From Rotaria sordida (lineage: Eukaryota; Rotifera; Eurotatoria; Philodinida; Philodinidae), in assembly GCA_905250125.1 (NCBI GenBank), contig CAJNOL010000393.1, forward strand, positions 81,842 to 145,841: a DNA stretch of 64,000 bases, in the 5' to 3' direction. A program made the position numbers and the translations under genes. Below the pieces are notes generated by a model. It did no database searches and was not told where the DNA came from. It was given only the letters and a program-made list of their open reading frames with translations. The stretch's first letter is position 1; each line of letters begins with the position of its first letter. This document shows, one piece after another, positions 40,901 through 52,429 of this stretch.

Positions 40901-41510
40901 AAGTTTTTATAGAATTTAAAATTGAAGTGTTATATTTCTCGATTATTTTTTAGGTGCCACAGGTACTATTGTTGCCTTGTTTGAAGTTGAACCATTGGCT
41001 ACAAATATATCAAATGCCGTGTCAAGTTTGTTATCGAATCCTAATACCATATCCGGTCTCACGATTAGTTCACTGAATATCAATGGTCGTTCCTATTCAG
41101 TTTCAGATCTATCGAACCACAACGAAACGAATAATACTGATAATGGTTCGACTAATGTCGGTTTGATTGTTGGTCTCGTGGTTGGTCTAGTCGGTGGTTC
41201 ATTAATTGTTGCCGGGATCGTGTTGGTTTATCAATTATATCCACGAATGCTTGTACAAAATCGTCTTGGAGTCGCAGAAACTATTGGACAGCAACCGATA
41301 TCGAATACAGCACTAACTGTATCAGATGTCGAACTAATCTCATTTTCCCCGGTTTCATATGCTCCATCAGCACCTAATCAAATTCACGTCTCGAAATACG
41401 TGTATCCTTCTCAACCTCAATTGACTACGTCCAAACCTAACGCACCGAATTTCAAAAAAGCTGAACCAGGACAATCACCACTTGCACCGACATTAATTTC
41501 ATTCAATTAA
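21960..41510 (+). CDS. PKHD1L1-like: Fibrocystin-L (PKHD1L1)-like giant type I membrane receptor, 47 exons
   Basis: Forty-seven exons join with every phase consistent to give 13,962 coding nt, or 4,653 residues. Human PKHD1L1, from memory, is about 4,240. The order is signal peptide (1-19), about 14 IPT/TIG domains interrupted by a PA14-like part and two FN2-like Cys segments, G8 domain 1, parallel beta-helix repeats, Thr-rich linker, G8 domain 2, more beta-helix, a SEA-like region, one transmembrane helix (about 4535-4562) and a cytoplasmic tail of about 90 residues. This order is diagnostic of the fibrocystin/fibrocystin-L family, large surface proteins of ciliated and sensory cells. Exon coordinates are in the four sub-entries. 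An AATAAA follows at 41681. Splice sites are read by eye. The weakest are the donors of exon 11 (27624) and exon 46 (40902). Confidence 0.9.
22822..23792. mobile_element. 970-bp fold-back palindrome in intron 1 of the fibrocystin-like gene
   Basis: Two arms of about 465 bp (22822-23286 and 23329-23792) are inverted copies with scattered mismatches, around a loop of about 42 bp. Matching landmarks include CATTTCAAA/TTTGAAATG at the ends, and TCGAATATCTCCGTA (from 22853) against TACGGAGATATTCGA. The inner pair is TTAATTTATAGAACTTCATT against AATGAAGCTCTATAAATTAA. No transposase or other ORF is present, so this looks like a non-autonomous fold-back DNA element. A clear target-site duplication was not found. 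It lies fully inside an intron and does not disturb the gene. Confidence 0.85.
26340..32039 (+). other. Fibrocystin-like gene, exons 10-19: FN2-like segments and the main IPT array
   Basis: Exons: 26340-26445, 26513-27624, 27682-28050, 28100-29348, 29402-29557, 29615-29746, 30075-30248, 30300-30539, 30610-31074, 31133-32039. Exons 11 and 15 each hold a four-Cys segment starting CTFPF and ending with Cys after RRFY or RLY, like a fibronectin type II module. Exons 13 and 16-19 encode about eleven IPT/TIG domains, each opening with the S-P-x-x-G-x-x-G-G pattern (ITSITPSEGGYGGG). IPT domains are Ig-like folds used in adhesion and ligand binding. Confidence 0.85.
32090..35880 (+). other. Fibrocystin-like gene, exons 20-30: G8 domain 1, beta-helix, Thr-rich linker
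   Basis: Exons: 32090-32568, 32622-32978, 33037-33096, 33189-33334, 33388-33566, 33626-33749, 33803-34328, 34592-34708, 34768-35168, 35231-35444, 35501-35880. Exon 20 opens with WSSPWTWGGDEPPEAG, the start of a G8 domain, and continues into exon 21 (LDMHGIPTIRIWTRL). Exons 24-27 carry right-handed beta-helix (PbH1) repeats such as YITIEDNVIYNIM. Exon 30 holds a linker of about 78 residues, nearly all Thr/Ser/Ala (35592-35826), encoded by ACA/ACG/ACC repeats. It is probably heavily O-glycosylated. Confidence 0.85.
35998..41510 (+). other. Fibrocystin-like gene, exons 31-47: G8 domain 2, beta-helix, SEA-like region, membrane anchor
   Basis: Exons: 35998-36073, 36124-36245, 36299-36359, 36413-37127, 37182-37404, 37472-37649, 37710-37734, 37804-37922, 37975-38235, 38284-38496, 38544-38645, 38708-39311, 39387-39593, 39650-40204, 40262-40683, 40738-40902, 40954-41510. 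The second G8 spans exons 31-34 (SHWTFGPQDY; IDLHGISHRITWTRL). Beta-helix repeats follow in exons 34-39. Exon 37 is a 25-nt microexon. Exon 44 begins with RIRRQAP, a possible proprotein convertase site. Exons 46-47 look SEA-like and lead to the transmembrane helix VGLIVGLVVGLVGGSLIVAG and the tail. Confidence 0.85.
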
Positions 41511-41519
41511 ATGAACTTG

Positions 41520-42080
41520 ATTTTCGTCATTATCAATAATCATGATATACATTTAGCTAGTTTTATTATACAGCACTACTTCTCTTCTCTTGTAGTGCAT
41601 ACCTCTCAAACAAAAGAAATTTCATTTTGATGACACTATATTTGACTAAAAGATCTGCTTTTTTTTTCATTTTATTCTCGAATAAAAATAATGACATACC
41701 AAGCTGCTGACATCTAGTGATTTCAGCTCAATCAGATTTCAATTTTTGATTCATTTCACCAATCTTAATGTCAACATATTATTTAGCTACGAATGATTCG
41801 ATGGAAGACTTGCCTTTTGAATTAGTAGTGCTATTTTAAACAATGAGAGAGCCACTAAATAAAACATATTCATTAACCTCTGAGTACCGAAAAAGCTAGT
41901 TTATTATGTAAAAATAATAAAATGAATACAACAATAAAAGCAACAGAACAACATACTAAACCGGAATGTAGAGTTTCGTTTGTTGAAATACTTGAACTAA
42001 TAATACACTACAATAAGATGTTATTACACTTTCAAATTTCGGTAAATCATAACATTCTTCACTAAAATATATTCTATTTA
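41520..42080. other. 3' flank of the fibrocystin-like gene
   Basis: AATAAA at 41681-41686 is a plausible polyadenylation signal for the upstream gene. Otherwise this is AT-rich with no coding signal. Confidence 0.5.
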
Positions 42081-42440
42081 TTATACCCAGATAATAAATA
42101 TTTGACTATATCCCATAACATGCTCATTTACATTGTTCATAAGTATATTCAATATACTAGGATATTGAGGAACAGTTACAGGTGTTGCTGCAACTAGACA
42201 CATCAATGCTTTCATCTATAAAAAGAAACGGAATAAAATAAAATAAAAGTAGGATAAATAAATAATAAACAAACAGTTTGATGATCTATTCGATCGTTAT
42301 CAGTTATCATTTTTCCTTCTGGATTAAGATATTGTTCAAATGCTGGATATACAATTGTTTCTTCTGCTGTACTATGCCTAGCTAGTTTTCATAGAATTTG
42401 AATAGTATGTATATAGTTATTGGAGAACAAAATTGCTTTG
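42081..42440 (-). pseudogene. Hemerythrin-like (HHE) domain gene remnant
   Basis: Two segments on the minus strand join in phase: about 42440-42275 and 42215-42081, the latter ending in TAA. The first reads ARHSTAEETIVYPAFEQYL and ends DRIDHQT. The second continues MKALMCLVAAT and contains NEHVMGYSQ. The pattern H..AEE..YP, D..DH and EH matches the HHE cation-binding (hemerythrin) fold, which binds a di-iron centre. Just upstream of ARHS the frame is broken by an in-frame TGA (reading IL, stop, KLARHS). No convincing N-terminal exon was found, so this is most likely a degraded gene. Alternatively the first segment is spliced differently. Confidence 0.5.
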
Positions 42441-42449
42441 ACACATTAA

Positions 42450-44190
42450 ATAATTCTAAAATTTTATGTTACGAATTTCTATTCGAATAAAATAAATTAA
42501 CATACTAGATAAAATTGATTAACAAGTATATGATCACTTTTTACTACAGACGAAATTAGTAAAAAGTTCATTTCAATAATATTCACGATTCTTATACAAA
42601 TACAATCAATTTAAAATCATACAATATATCATACACATTCCTATTTCGTATTTTGTCATATAATCAAAATATTCATAAATATATACGAGCCAATCTTGTT
42701 TATTTTCTGTTGCTTTTGTTATCTTAGAGAGTACGCTAAACAATAGTACAATAAATTGTTCTTTGCTTGCTTTGATCCATGTAAAAATAGGAAAAGATTA
42801 TTACGTACGAATATACAAGATAACTTAAACTGATTTATACATATCCCATTATAACATGTACTTTCTACATTTACAAGAATACATTACTGAATGCTGTTTT
42901 TCTGACATTTACTGTAGAAGCAAAGAGAAAATTTATTTAGAAACGAAATCATATTATGAAATTTCATAGTTTTTGAGCACACAATCTAAAACAAGTTTAT
43001 TACTTTATAAAACAATCAAGTAATTAATGAATGAAAAGCCAGCAAGTATCATATCTTGTGACCCACCTTTTCATATCCATAGTGATTATATATCAAAAAC
43101 TGTTGAATAAATGACTCTCAAGATGGTAGACTAAAGAAACCAATATTATTTTTTGAGTCTGTAAATATTAAAAGATGCATTGTCATATAACGATAATTTG
43201 GATGTAGGGGTAGGTGTGTATAAAAAGAAGATCCTCATCCACACCCACATCCACGCTCATAATCGACTGGCATCGAGATACATATTTCAAATGTTTAGTT
43301 ATCTAAATGAGTAAATATTCGAAAGCATGTGTGCGTGTCTGTCAGAACACTTTTTATTCCAATCAATTTAAGACTGATTTCCTTCCTATTCAATCTGTCG
43401 CATGTCTCCTTCTGTTCCTTATTACTTTCTATGAACAGATTAATGAGATACCTACAACAAAAAGTCTTTTTATATTATGTTAAGCACTGAAGAATTAATA
43501 CATTTATGATCAATCATTTTTCATCCATCATCTCAACTCGATATATCGAGATGAAAAAAGACTCTCTCGTTACAGATTCAAATATAATAGCATAACAAAT
43601 ATTGACTCTTCATAACGTTGAGAACTTGCAAGATTGTCTCATGAGATGTTTCTCAAAATAGTCGCGTCTCATCCGTCTTATACACGCAGAGCTCTGATCG
43701 ATACTCTTCCTTCGCTTTTCAGTGAATCGACTTTCATCTTGTCATTGCTGTTTGTATAAACAATATCTTCAGAGAAATTAGATTGCTTAGGATCCATTGA
43801 CAGAGCTATGGGCTCTTAGAGAAACAAAAATAACGTTGCTCTTCGAATCCTTTTTATCGCAATATGTAGAATCGAAACTGGATATCTTATGAATAATAAA
43901 ATGATGCTAATGTTAATTATGATGATAAACAGTCTCTTATCGTGTTTGATGGTAAACGATGTTTCTTACTCGTTCTTTCTTTTTCTATTTCTCGTTCCAT
44001 ATCTGTTCTTTCTCTTTTCTATTTTTCTCCTTCTGACTCATTCTATCTATTCTGTTTCTCATCTACTTGTTGTTTTTTTTTTTATCTTTCTGTATAAATT
44101 AGATGTGATATGAGAAATATGCAGTAATAGAAGTATATAACTGATTGTTTGACTTACATATGAAAATAGAATATGCATGATGCATGTTTA
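42450..44190. other. Intergenic DNA without a recognised gene
   Basis: AT-rich DNA between the hemerythrin remnant and the ERMP1-like gene. Apart from telomere-like hairpin 5 (43200-43256) nothing distinctive is seen. Confidence 0.45.
43200..43256. repeat. Telomere-like hairpin 5
   Basis: The left arm is GGATGTAGGGGTAGGTGTGT and the right arm is ATCCACACCCACATCCACGC. It is more degenerate than the others. It is the only one between the fibrocystin-like gene and the ERMP1-like gene. Confidence 0.65.
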
Positions 44191-44197
44191 ATTATCT

Positions 44198-47187
44198 ATG
44201 GATAGAGTAGTCGAAGAAATTGCTTCAGTACCTGAAGTGGCACAAAATCAAGATGATAAAGTACACCATATATTTATAAGGTAAGATAATTCTGTTATAT
44301 GAAAGAAAAAAAAGAAACTTGGAGATAATTTTTGAGTAGAGTTATAATGCCAAAGATGCTTATTATTTTGTCGAAAATCTTCTTTTCTTTTTCCTATATT
44401 TAAATCCAAGAGTGTCCTAACTCTTTGATAAAATTAGTTTTTGTTTCAATAAATCAAAACAAAAATATATTTGACAGAGAAGCAAATAATTGCAAGAATA
44501 ATTATGAATATTCTTTTTTAGACAATTCAATTCAAATAATTATCTAAAACAATTTATTTTATGGATTGTTCTATTTATCTGTCTTATTCTTATTGCTGGT
44601 CCACTTGCACTTCATATTTCATCTGTATTACCTACAGTAAAAGCACGAAATATTCCACTTCATCTATTTAGTGAAGAACGTGCTCGTGATTACTTTTCTA
44701 ATTTAACTTTATATGGATCAAGAGTAAGTAATACACGTGGCGATTTTTACACACGACGTTTTCTCATCACACAAATTGAACGTATTTGTTCAATCAGTAA
44801 AAGACATCTTAAATTTGAGTTTGATCTTCAAAATTTTACCGATCTTCAACATAATCAATTACAAAATATAATCGTTCGTCTCTCAAATCTAACTACAAAG
44901 TCCAAAAATGTGTCAAGTTTGTTGCTAACTGCTCATTACGATTCAGGTAAATATATTTATAAATCTAATCATTTCGAAGAAAATTATTTAATTATAGTGG
45001 AATTCAGTCCTGGAGGTAGTGACGATGGTTCAGGTATTGTTATTTTACTTGAACTTCTCTCAAATTTAGTTAATGATTTAACATTAACATTTTCTGATGT
45101 TCATCTTATCATTCTATTCACAAGTGCCGAAGAAATCAATTCACAAGGTGCTAAAGAATTTATTACTAATCATATTTGGCGTTCCAATATTCGTTATTTT
45201 ATCAATATCGATGCAGCCAGTTGCAATGAAAAGGCTAGCTTAAATCGAATAATACCATCACAGGTTTTTTTTTCATTCTTTACATTTATTTTGTAGTCTT
45301 TATATTTTTCAGCTTATTGTTGACTATAGTCGAGTGTTAAGACCACGTGCCAATGTGATCACTGAGTATATTCACAAATGGTTTAAATGGATGAGTGATT
45401 ATGATGCTTTTATTGTGAATAATTCTCTATTAGGATATGAATTTGGTTTTCTTCTTGATGGTTATATTTATCATACATCACTTGATCATCCATCAATGAT
45501 AAAACAAGGTGTTCTTCAAGATCTAGGTGAAAATCTAGGTATATTAATTCGTCATATACTTCTGGGAAATATTAATCTTCAAGTGACAAGGAATATTATC
45601 GATAAGGATCCTTTTATTTATTTTGATATTCTTAGTCGATACTTAATTGTGTATAGAATGTCTACATCAATAATTATTCAATTAATTCTAATAATATTAG
45701 TTCTAGTAATTGGTATAACTTTAATTTTATTCGATCATATATGGCATCGTAAAAGAACATTAACATGTATCAATTTTCATTGTATCTATTTACATTTTAA
45801 ATATCCATTGATTATACGTATTATTTCGATTATTATCTATTTCATTTCTAATATATTCTCTGTATCTGTTGGTCTTCTTTTCGCGATTATTGTTGCATTA
45901 ATTATGGCAACATTTCAACCTCTTTCATGGTTTGGTAATGCAACATTGGCTATATTTCTTTTTAGTCTTCCATGTCTAATTGGTATGATTACTATTGGAT
46001 ATCTATGGACTATTTTTCATCGTTTTATACTTAGAAAATGGCCTAAAAATTCATTTAGATTCGATAGTACCATTGAGGAGCAACATTTAAATAAAGCTAG
46101 TTTTGATTTTGAACATAATTTAGCAGTTCTATTTATTTACAGTTTATTAATGATTGTTTCAATATATTTTTCTCATCGATTATCTTATTTAATTCTGGTT
46201 TGGTCTATTTTTATCTGTCCGATCTATCTTTTTTTGATGATCATAGAATTCAGTCTTCATTGGAAACAAATACATTGGACACTGTTCGAACAAGCATGTC
46301 ACTGGTTATTTTTACCTTTGATTATCTCTCTCTTACCATTGACACATACAATTGAAATAGTCAATCGATTGCTTCGTATTCTTATTCCACTTATGGCTCG
46401 AAGATTTTCTTTTGAATGGTCTCATCCAGGAAATATCATAATCTGTTGTATTATTGCTGTTCCTACCACAGTTTTTGTACTTGTTTTTATACCGATATTG
46501 CAACGAATCAAATATTTTGGTCGAATATTAATTGTTCTTTTGATTAGTTTTTTCATTGTCTTTATTGTCGCTTACAATCGTCAACCATTTAATACTATTC
46601 ATCCACATCTCTTTTATGCCAAACATATGTCAAAGTCGATTTATAAGGCAGAGATATTGTCCAATAATTCTGTTATTGTTCAACTTATATCACAATCATC
46701 ATCAATCACAGTTGCAACATACGATGGTCTTGCTCTATCATCTGTACTTAATGATTTTTCAGCTAAGAGTGGTCATATATTGCATAATCAACGATGTCTT
46801 AGAAGAACGACAAAATGTACATTTGACGATACGTTCAATCGTACAATTGCTGTTCAACATATAAAAATAAAATCTATGAACAATTTTAGTGATTATATAA
46901 TTATTGTTCAACACGTTTTATCTTATAATATTCAAGTTTCATCATTTTCATTGATCAAATTTCTTGTACTCAATCGATCGAATATACCAAGAACAGAGAC
47001 AATAATCTATGTAACATTGAATTCGTTATCATCTTCATTTGATATCAATATCAGAATTAGACGTTGTGATTTAATTGATTCGCCATTTTTACTATTATTT
47101 ACTCGTATGATGTCAAATATGGTTCTTATGGGTATGAGTCAATGTCAAGCAATTGATGATGATACTATTCTTACTATTAAGAAGTAA
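44198..47187 (+). CDS. ERMP1: ERMP1-like endoplasmic reticulum M28 zinc metallopeptidase
   Basis: The exons are 44198-44280, 44522-44946, 44998-45263 and 45313-47187. Phases agree and the product is 882 residues (human ERMP1 is about 900, from memory). A transmembrane helix lies at about residues 38-62 (IVLFICLILIAG). The M28 aminopeptidase domain follows with its metal-site motifs: AHYDS (about 165-169), PGGSDDGSG (about 174-182), SAEE (about 212-215), INIDAA and YHTSLD (His about 312). The C-terminal half has many hydrophobic helices (about residues 390-680) and then a lumenal-type domain, as in the family. It should act in the ER membrane on secretory-pathway proteins. AATAAA at 47477-47482 is a possible polyadenylation signal. 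The gene appears intact. Confidence 0.88.
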
Positions 47188-47199
47188 TGATAGAATGAC

Positions 47200-49290
47200 T
47201 AACGTGTTCGGCTCTCGAATATTAGTATTACGTTACAGTTCTCCCTCTCGCAGCACCATCTTTATATAATTTTATTTTGTGCCACATGTCTCTAGCTCCT
47301 TGCTCATTGATGGTCGATGCATTTTGCCCTACGAATTATCGTTGATGATTCATATTATTTCTGCTTTTTGTTTTATCTTTTTTATGTTATTTGTGTTTTG
47401 CTTCAATTGGTTTCCTTCATAAGTTATTTGTAATCAACATTATGTCCCTTTAGACTCGGTAATAAGTAGAGATTTAAATAAACTATCCCATTCTAACAGT
47501 AAAATTTAGTTTACTGAGACAAAACTTCATATTTTCAAAATTTTCTAGATGATACTCGTGATCAGCATAAAATTTTCATATTGAGTGATGTGCTTATTAG
47601 AATAAATAGAGATAAAAGTGGCTGACTAACCGTTGAGCGGATACCCAGGTAGGAAAATCGGTTGGAGAGGTTTTGTAAAATTCAATCACACAAAATGTTC
47701 GTCATGGTCGACTTCCTGTTTTGACGTGGTTTTTATCCAAGAATCACAGGAGCGAGAAAATGGGCTCACCACTCCTGATTCTTTACGGTGTTACCTGGAA
47801 AGAAATTTTTTGAGACAATGTTATGAAAAGTAGCAAGAGTGTGCATGAAAGGCATTATTAAGAAAGAAAATGTCGTCAACTTTCGATTATTCCATTCTGA
47901 AGATTTTCCCAAGCGACAGAGAATCAAACACTGCTATATTAGTCTATTTCTATTCTCAGTCATTCATGATCGACTTGCTAAATGAAACTAATCCTGACAA
48001 CTGAACGTCTCCGCATACCTATATTTACTATTGAAATATGTAAAGGGTGGGGTGTGGGTGTGAATGAGTGAGCATCATCAAGTTAGCCACACTGACACTT
48101 ACCCTACAGCCCGACTGAGTCTCCTAGTTAGTAAACATTCATGTGAATAGCCGCTCATTTCTCGGGTATACAATATCACGAGCTAGTTCAATAGGATTAT
48201 GAAAATCTCATCGTTCTTTGATATTTTTCACAACTATTCGAAAAAAATCCTTTCAAATACTCGTCTAGATCGATATCTTTTGTATTGAATCGTTTCTCAA
48301 GTGTTTCAAGTCGGTTTTATATGAGAGAAATCATCTTAATTGATTATTTCTGTGAACAATCCATCATTTTCTTCTATTTGAACTTTGCTCTTTTTTTCTT
48401 AGATTTTGTTATATAATCGAGTAAATGAAAGGCTTACAATAGTTCCATTGTCATATATCAACTTTTGTAATAAGAACTGAAATGAAAGTCACCTTCATCG
48501 GTTAAATAAACGGAAGACACTGTATGTTCTATGATTAATCGAAATATAAGTTCTATTTTAATTGAATTAGAACAGTTTAATTACTATTTGATTGTAATCG
48601 GATAAGTTTAATCGTCCTCGATGATTTGTTTTCTTCTTTACTTTTTATCTGGAATATTCAAATTTCTTACTATATTGATACATATACAGAATATTCATTC
48701 TTTTTGTCTGTCGTATCTTTTTATGAGTTAATTTGTTGTATTCAATTGGTTAATACGTAGCAGAATATATATGTATATATATTTATTAATATTGTCTACC
48801 TTTATATATGAAAATCAGATTGGTTGAATTGCTCCCTGAATTAAACATGATGAATCAGTTTGCATGAAAACTTTTTATGTGAATAAAATTCAAATTCATC
48901 AAATTAGTCACTTCGAATCAGTTTCAAGATTTATACCGTTTCGTTTAGTATATGATTGCTAGAAATTCTAGCTGAATCACTTTTGATGCAAAGAGATCTA
49001 TTACTCTAGTAAAATAATTTTTCGCTGTCATACATTGAATTCACCATTGACGATCTATGATGATATAATCATATACAAAACAAAAAGATTGATGAAATAT
49101 GCTATCAATTATTTTATGATCAAAATATTTAATAAAAAACAAAAGAAAAATTAACAAGTAACCAGATTTAAAAGATACTAAAACAATATTAATTAAATAA
49201 ACATTCATATTTAGCGGAAATATTATGCATGATAATTGTTTGTTTTTAGTCTCTACATGTTGATTCTTATCAAGTTCTTCACCATTATTT
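47200..49290. other. Convergent intergenic region between the ERMP1-like and Rap-GAP genes
   Basis: Both neighbours are transcribed towards this stretch. No gene is supported; a 66-codon plus frame at 47633-47833 is unrecognised. It contains telomere-like hairpin 6. The remainder is AT-rich. Confidence 0.5.
48045..48107. repeat. Telomere-like hairpin 6
   Basis: The left arm is GGGTGGGGTGTGGGTGTGAA and the right arm contains CCACACTGACACTTACCCTA. It is the only one between the ERMP1-like gene and the Rap-GAP gene. Confidence 0.7.
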
Positions 49291-49293
49291 TTA

Positions 49294-52200
49294 TTAAAAG
49301 AATGATTTGTCTACTTTTCTGTTAACATCGTTCCCATTGATTGTGTTCTCATTCATCGTTGGTATTGATGATAATACGCTGCAATGATAAATAATAGATT
49401 AATAATGATTATTATCAAAAATATAGATAATATTAACTATGAAAAGATGTTTTTTTCTCTCTCTCTCTTACATTTCAGGATTCGGTCCAACAGTATGTAC
49501 TATATTTGTAATCAATGATGAAATTGCTTCTGTTGATGATTCTTTTGATTTTGAATCTTCTTCTTGTTGACGAATAACACGATTGAATGGTAATAATGGA
49601 GATTCGACTTTCTTTGTCGAGTGTGGACGTATAACATTTGATTTCTATATTGATACAAAAAATAATTTTATATATGAAATATTTAGATATTAAAATTAAT
49701 ATTCATTATTTTGTTTTGTTAAATGAATATTAGAAAAAAGAATAAAACTCTAACCATAGATGAAATGCGTTTTATTTTGTTATTGAATGGTGTCAAAGGA
49801 TTTTGTTTTGTTATTGATGAAGACATTTCACTGTCTGATAGACTTATTTTTTCCATCCCTGCTGCATATGAAACACGTCGTTTTGATTGATTATTATTAG
49901 TATTTAATCTTTCGATTATTTTCGTTATAATAGGAAGATGATGGTATTTAGGTGTTACGTTGTCTTTTATATTTGAATTTTCAATAGGTATATTATCATT
50001 ATTGTTATATAACGTTGATAAATTATATTTAGAATAGGAATAAAATATTTGAGAAAGTTTTATAAGATATTCATTCTTCAAACGAGATCTTTGTTCAATA
50101 ATACGTTTGTGAAAAAAATCTTTTTTTAAAATAATATTCATTGTATTTAAAATTAATGTAAGAAAATAATCTCGAAATGATTTGTCATGTTTAAAAATAC
50201 CACCAGATGGATCAACTATTGGATCAATATCAGGACGACGCCAAATTTCAATCTAAAAATTAAAACTAACAATATTATTCTATCTTTTGATTGTAAACAA
50301 AAAAAAAATCAAACTTTGTAATAAAGATCAGATTTAATTTGAATCGGTTGTATTATAATATAGGCTTGTGTTACTTTTCCAAGAAAAATATCGGGTTGAA
50401 ATAAAAGTTCACTTCTATCTTGAAAAACAATACATATTAATGCATTAGCAATTAAACTTTTTCTTCGAATAAATTCTAGATCATTTTTATTTGATGGAAT
50501 CATTGGTGCTACATTAAACATAATTTCATGATTTTGATACATAGTAAAATAAGAATGAGTTCCATGTTGATCTGTTTTTATATCAAGATCACCACGATAT
50601 TTATTAAAATTTTTTAATTCAACACATTCACCAATTAAATTTAGAAAATTTTCCATTTCAATCGACATTTGATTATTACTTAATATTTCAATTTCATTTG
50701 ATTGATTTAAATGTTGATAAACAATACCAACTTTAGTTGAAAGTTGTTCATCATTATATTTATCAAAATCAAGAATTTTTCCATTTGCCTTAATAAATAA
50801 TTTATATTAAATTATCTTTTAAAAACAATAACACAAATGAAACAGAATAAATATCAAAAGATAGAAAATTGTCTATATATCGAATTTTTCAATACAGTTT
50901 CATTTATACAAAAACTAAAAACAAAGTATCTTTCAGTTCAAAAAATGTTTCTCATTTAAATGCAAAGCACATGAAGTATTAATTGTACTAATTGGTATGA
51001 ATATTATTGAAGTTAAACATTACCAGGATTGAATTAATATTAGTAATATGAACTACAAATAGTTATCTATTTAACTATGTTAAATTGACTAACTTCTTAT
51101 GAAAATGAAGGAAAGTCTTCATGAAAGTTGAGTATCGACGAATAGACTTTCCTTTTTTTAAATCCACTAAGAAAATCATCTTCTCTTGTATGTTGTCTTA
51201 AAAAAAACACTTGAATTCTCTAAATGTTCGGATGAATTACTATACATACATCTTAAATGATGAAATATTTTTATTCTTAGAATTTAAAATAAAATTCTAC
51301 AACGACATACTACTTCTCTCTCTATAGCAGTACTACTTAGTACTTATGCAGCAGAAATATAGAAAGTTTTTTCGATTAGAAAATTCTGTATTATTTATAT
51401 AGAGAACAGACTTGTAAAATCTTTACTCAATGTTAAAAAAACAAAGAAAATACTGAGAATTTTCGTTTATCATCTGTAAGCAAATTTCATATATATTTTT
51501 TTTTGTCAAAAAGAGATCGCTCAATTTTCGAAAAAGAAAGAACTTTCCTTCCTATATTAAAGATGTTGAATTCCTAAAAGAAGTACGTTAGTATATTTAT
51601 GTTTAGTAATTTTCTTACGTTGATATCGTGAATAAGCTCAACATGACGAATAGATGACAATTCAGTCTTGTCTAATAGAAATTGTACAATATTTTCTTCA
51701 TTTTTGACATTTATTATCCCTGATATATCATAATTGTTATCTTGTGTACTTTAATAAAATAAAATAATTTAAATAAAATCGCCGAAATAAAATGATATTT
51801 GACTACTTAAATATTGTTAAAAGAAATTTTCATGAATTATTTTTCATATTTTCGATATCGATATACAAAAATAAAAAGTTCATTCTTTCAATTTTTTTTC
51901 TATTTTGATCGATTTGAAGTCTTTTTTTTTAATAAAATCCAGATGAGTTGATATTTTTTTCAGAAAAAATAACTCGACATACCGAATAATGGCTCGAAGT
52001 AAATGTTGATTTTCATCATCATTTGTCGTTGAATAACGAGATGATTGTTTTCTATATAGTTCATTTGATTTTGTTTGAATAGATCGAATCGAAGCTAAAA
52101 ATAAACCTTCACGTTCAAGTTCACCAAAATAATTCATATGAAACTAAAAATTAAACAAATCTATATTTGTTTTGAACTAATTCTATATATATAAATGAAT

Positions 52201-52425
52201 TTTGAGACTTACATGATCAAAAAATTCTTCTTCATATCGTTGTGATACACATAATGGTGCTTTTAGTTGATAATGACGTGTTTTTTCTTGTTGACCATTG
52301 TTTAAAGATTGTTGACGAACAAATAAAGATGACGATGATGATGATGATGATGAATGTTCTTCTTCTGGGTCGATTGACGCTACATTATCATTAATATTTA
52401 ACTGATTTGAGTTAATTTTATCCAT
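49294..52425 (-). CDS. Rap-GAP domain protein (Rap1GAP-like)
   Basis: The exons are 52425-52213, 52143-51983, 51748-51619, 50788-50315, 50252-49755, then either 49644-49468 ending in TAA (550 residues) or 49644-49472 spliced by GTAAGAG to 49378-49294 (577 residues). Both keep the frame. The Rap-GAP domain spans about residues 200-400. It shows KYRGDLDIK, GTHSYFTMYQNHEIMFNV, RRKSLIANALICIVFQD and FRDYFLTLI. The Asn of IAN (about residue 283) aligns with the catalytic asparagine thumb of Rap1GAP, but the neighbouring Gly and Asp of the usual IGND are replaced (IANA). The protein should switch off a Rap-type small GTPase in the cytoplasm. The N-terminus has a Ser run encoded by an ATC/ATG-rich repeat. 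No CNH or PDZ domain was seen, so the subfamily is not fixed. Confidence 0.85.
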
Positions 52426-52429
52426 TGAA

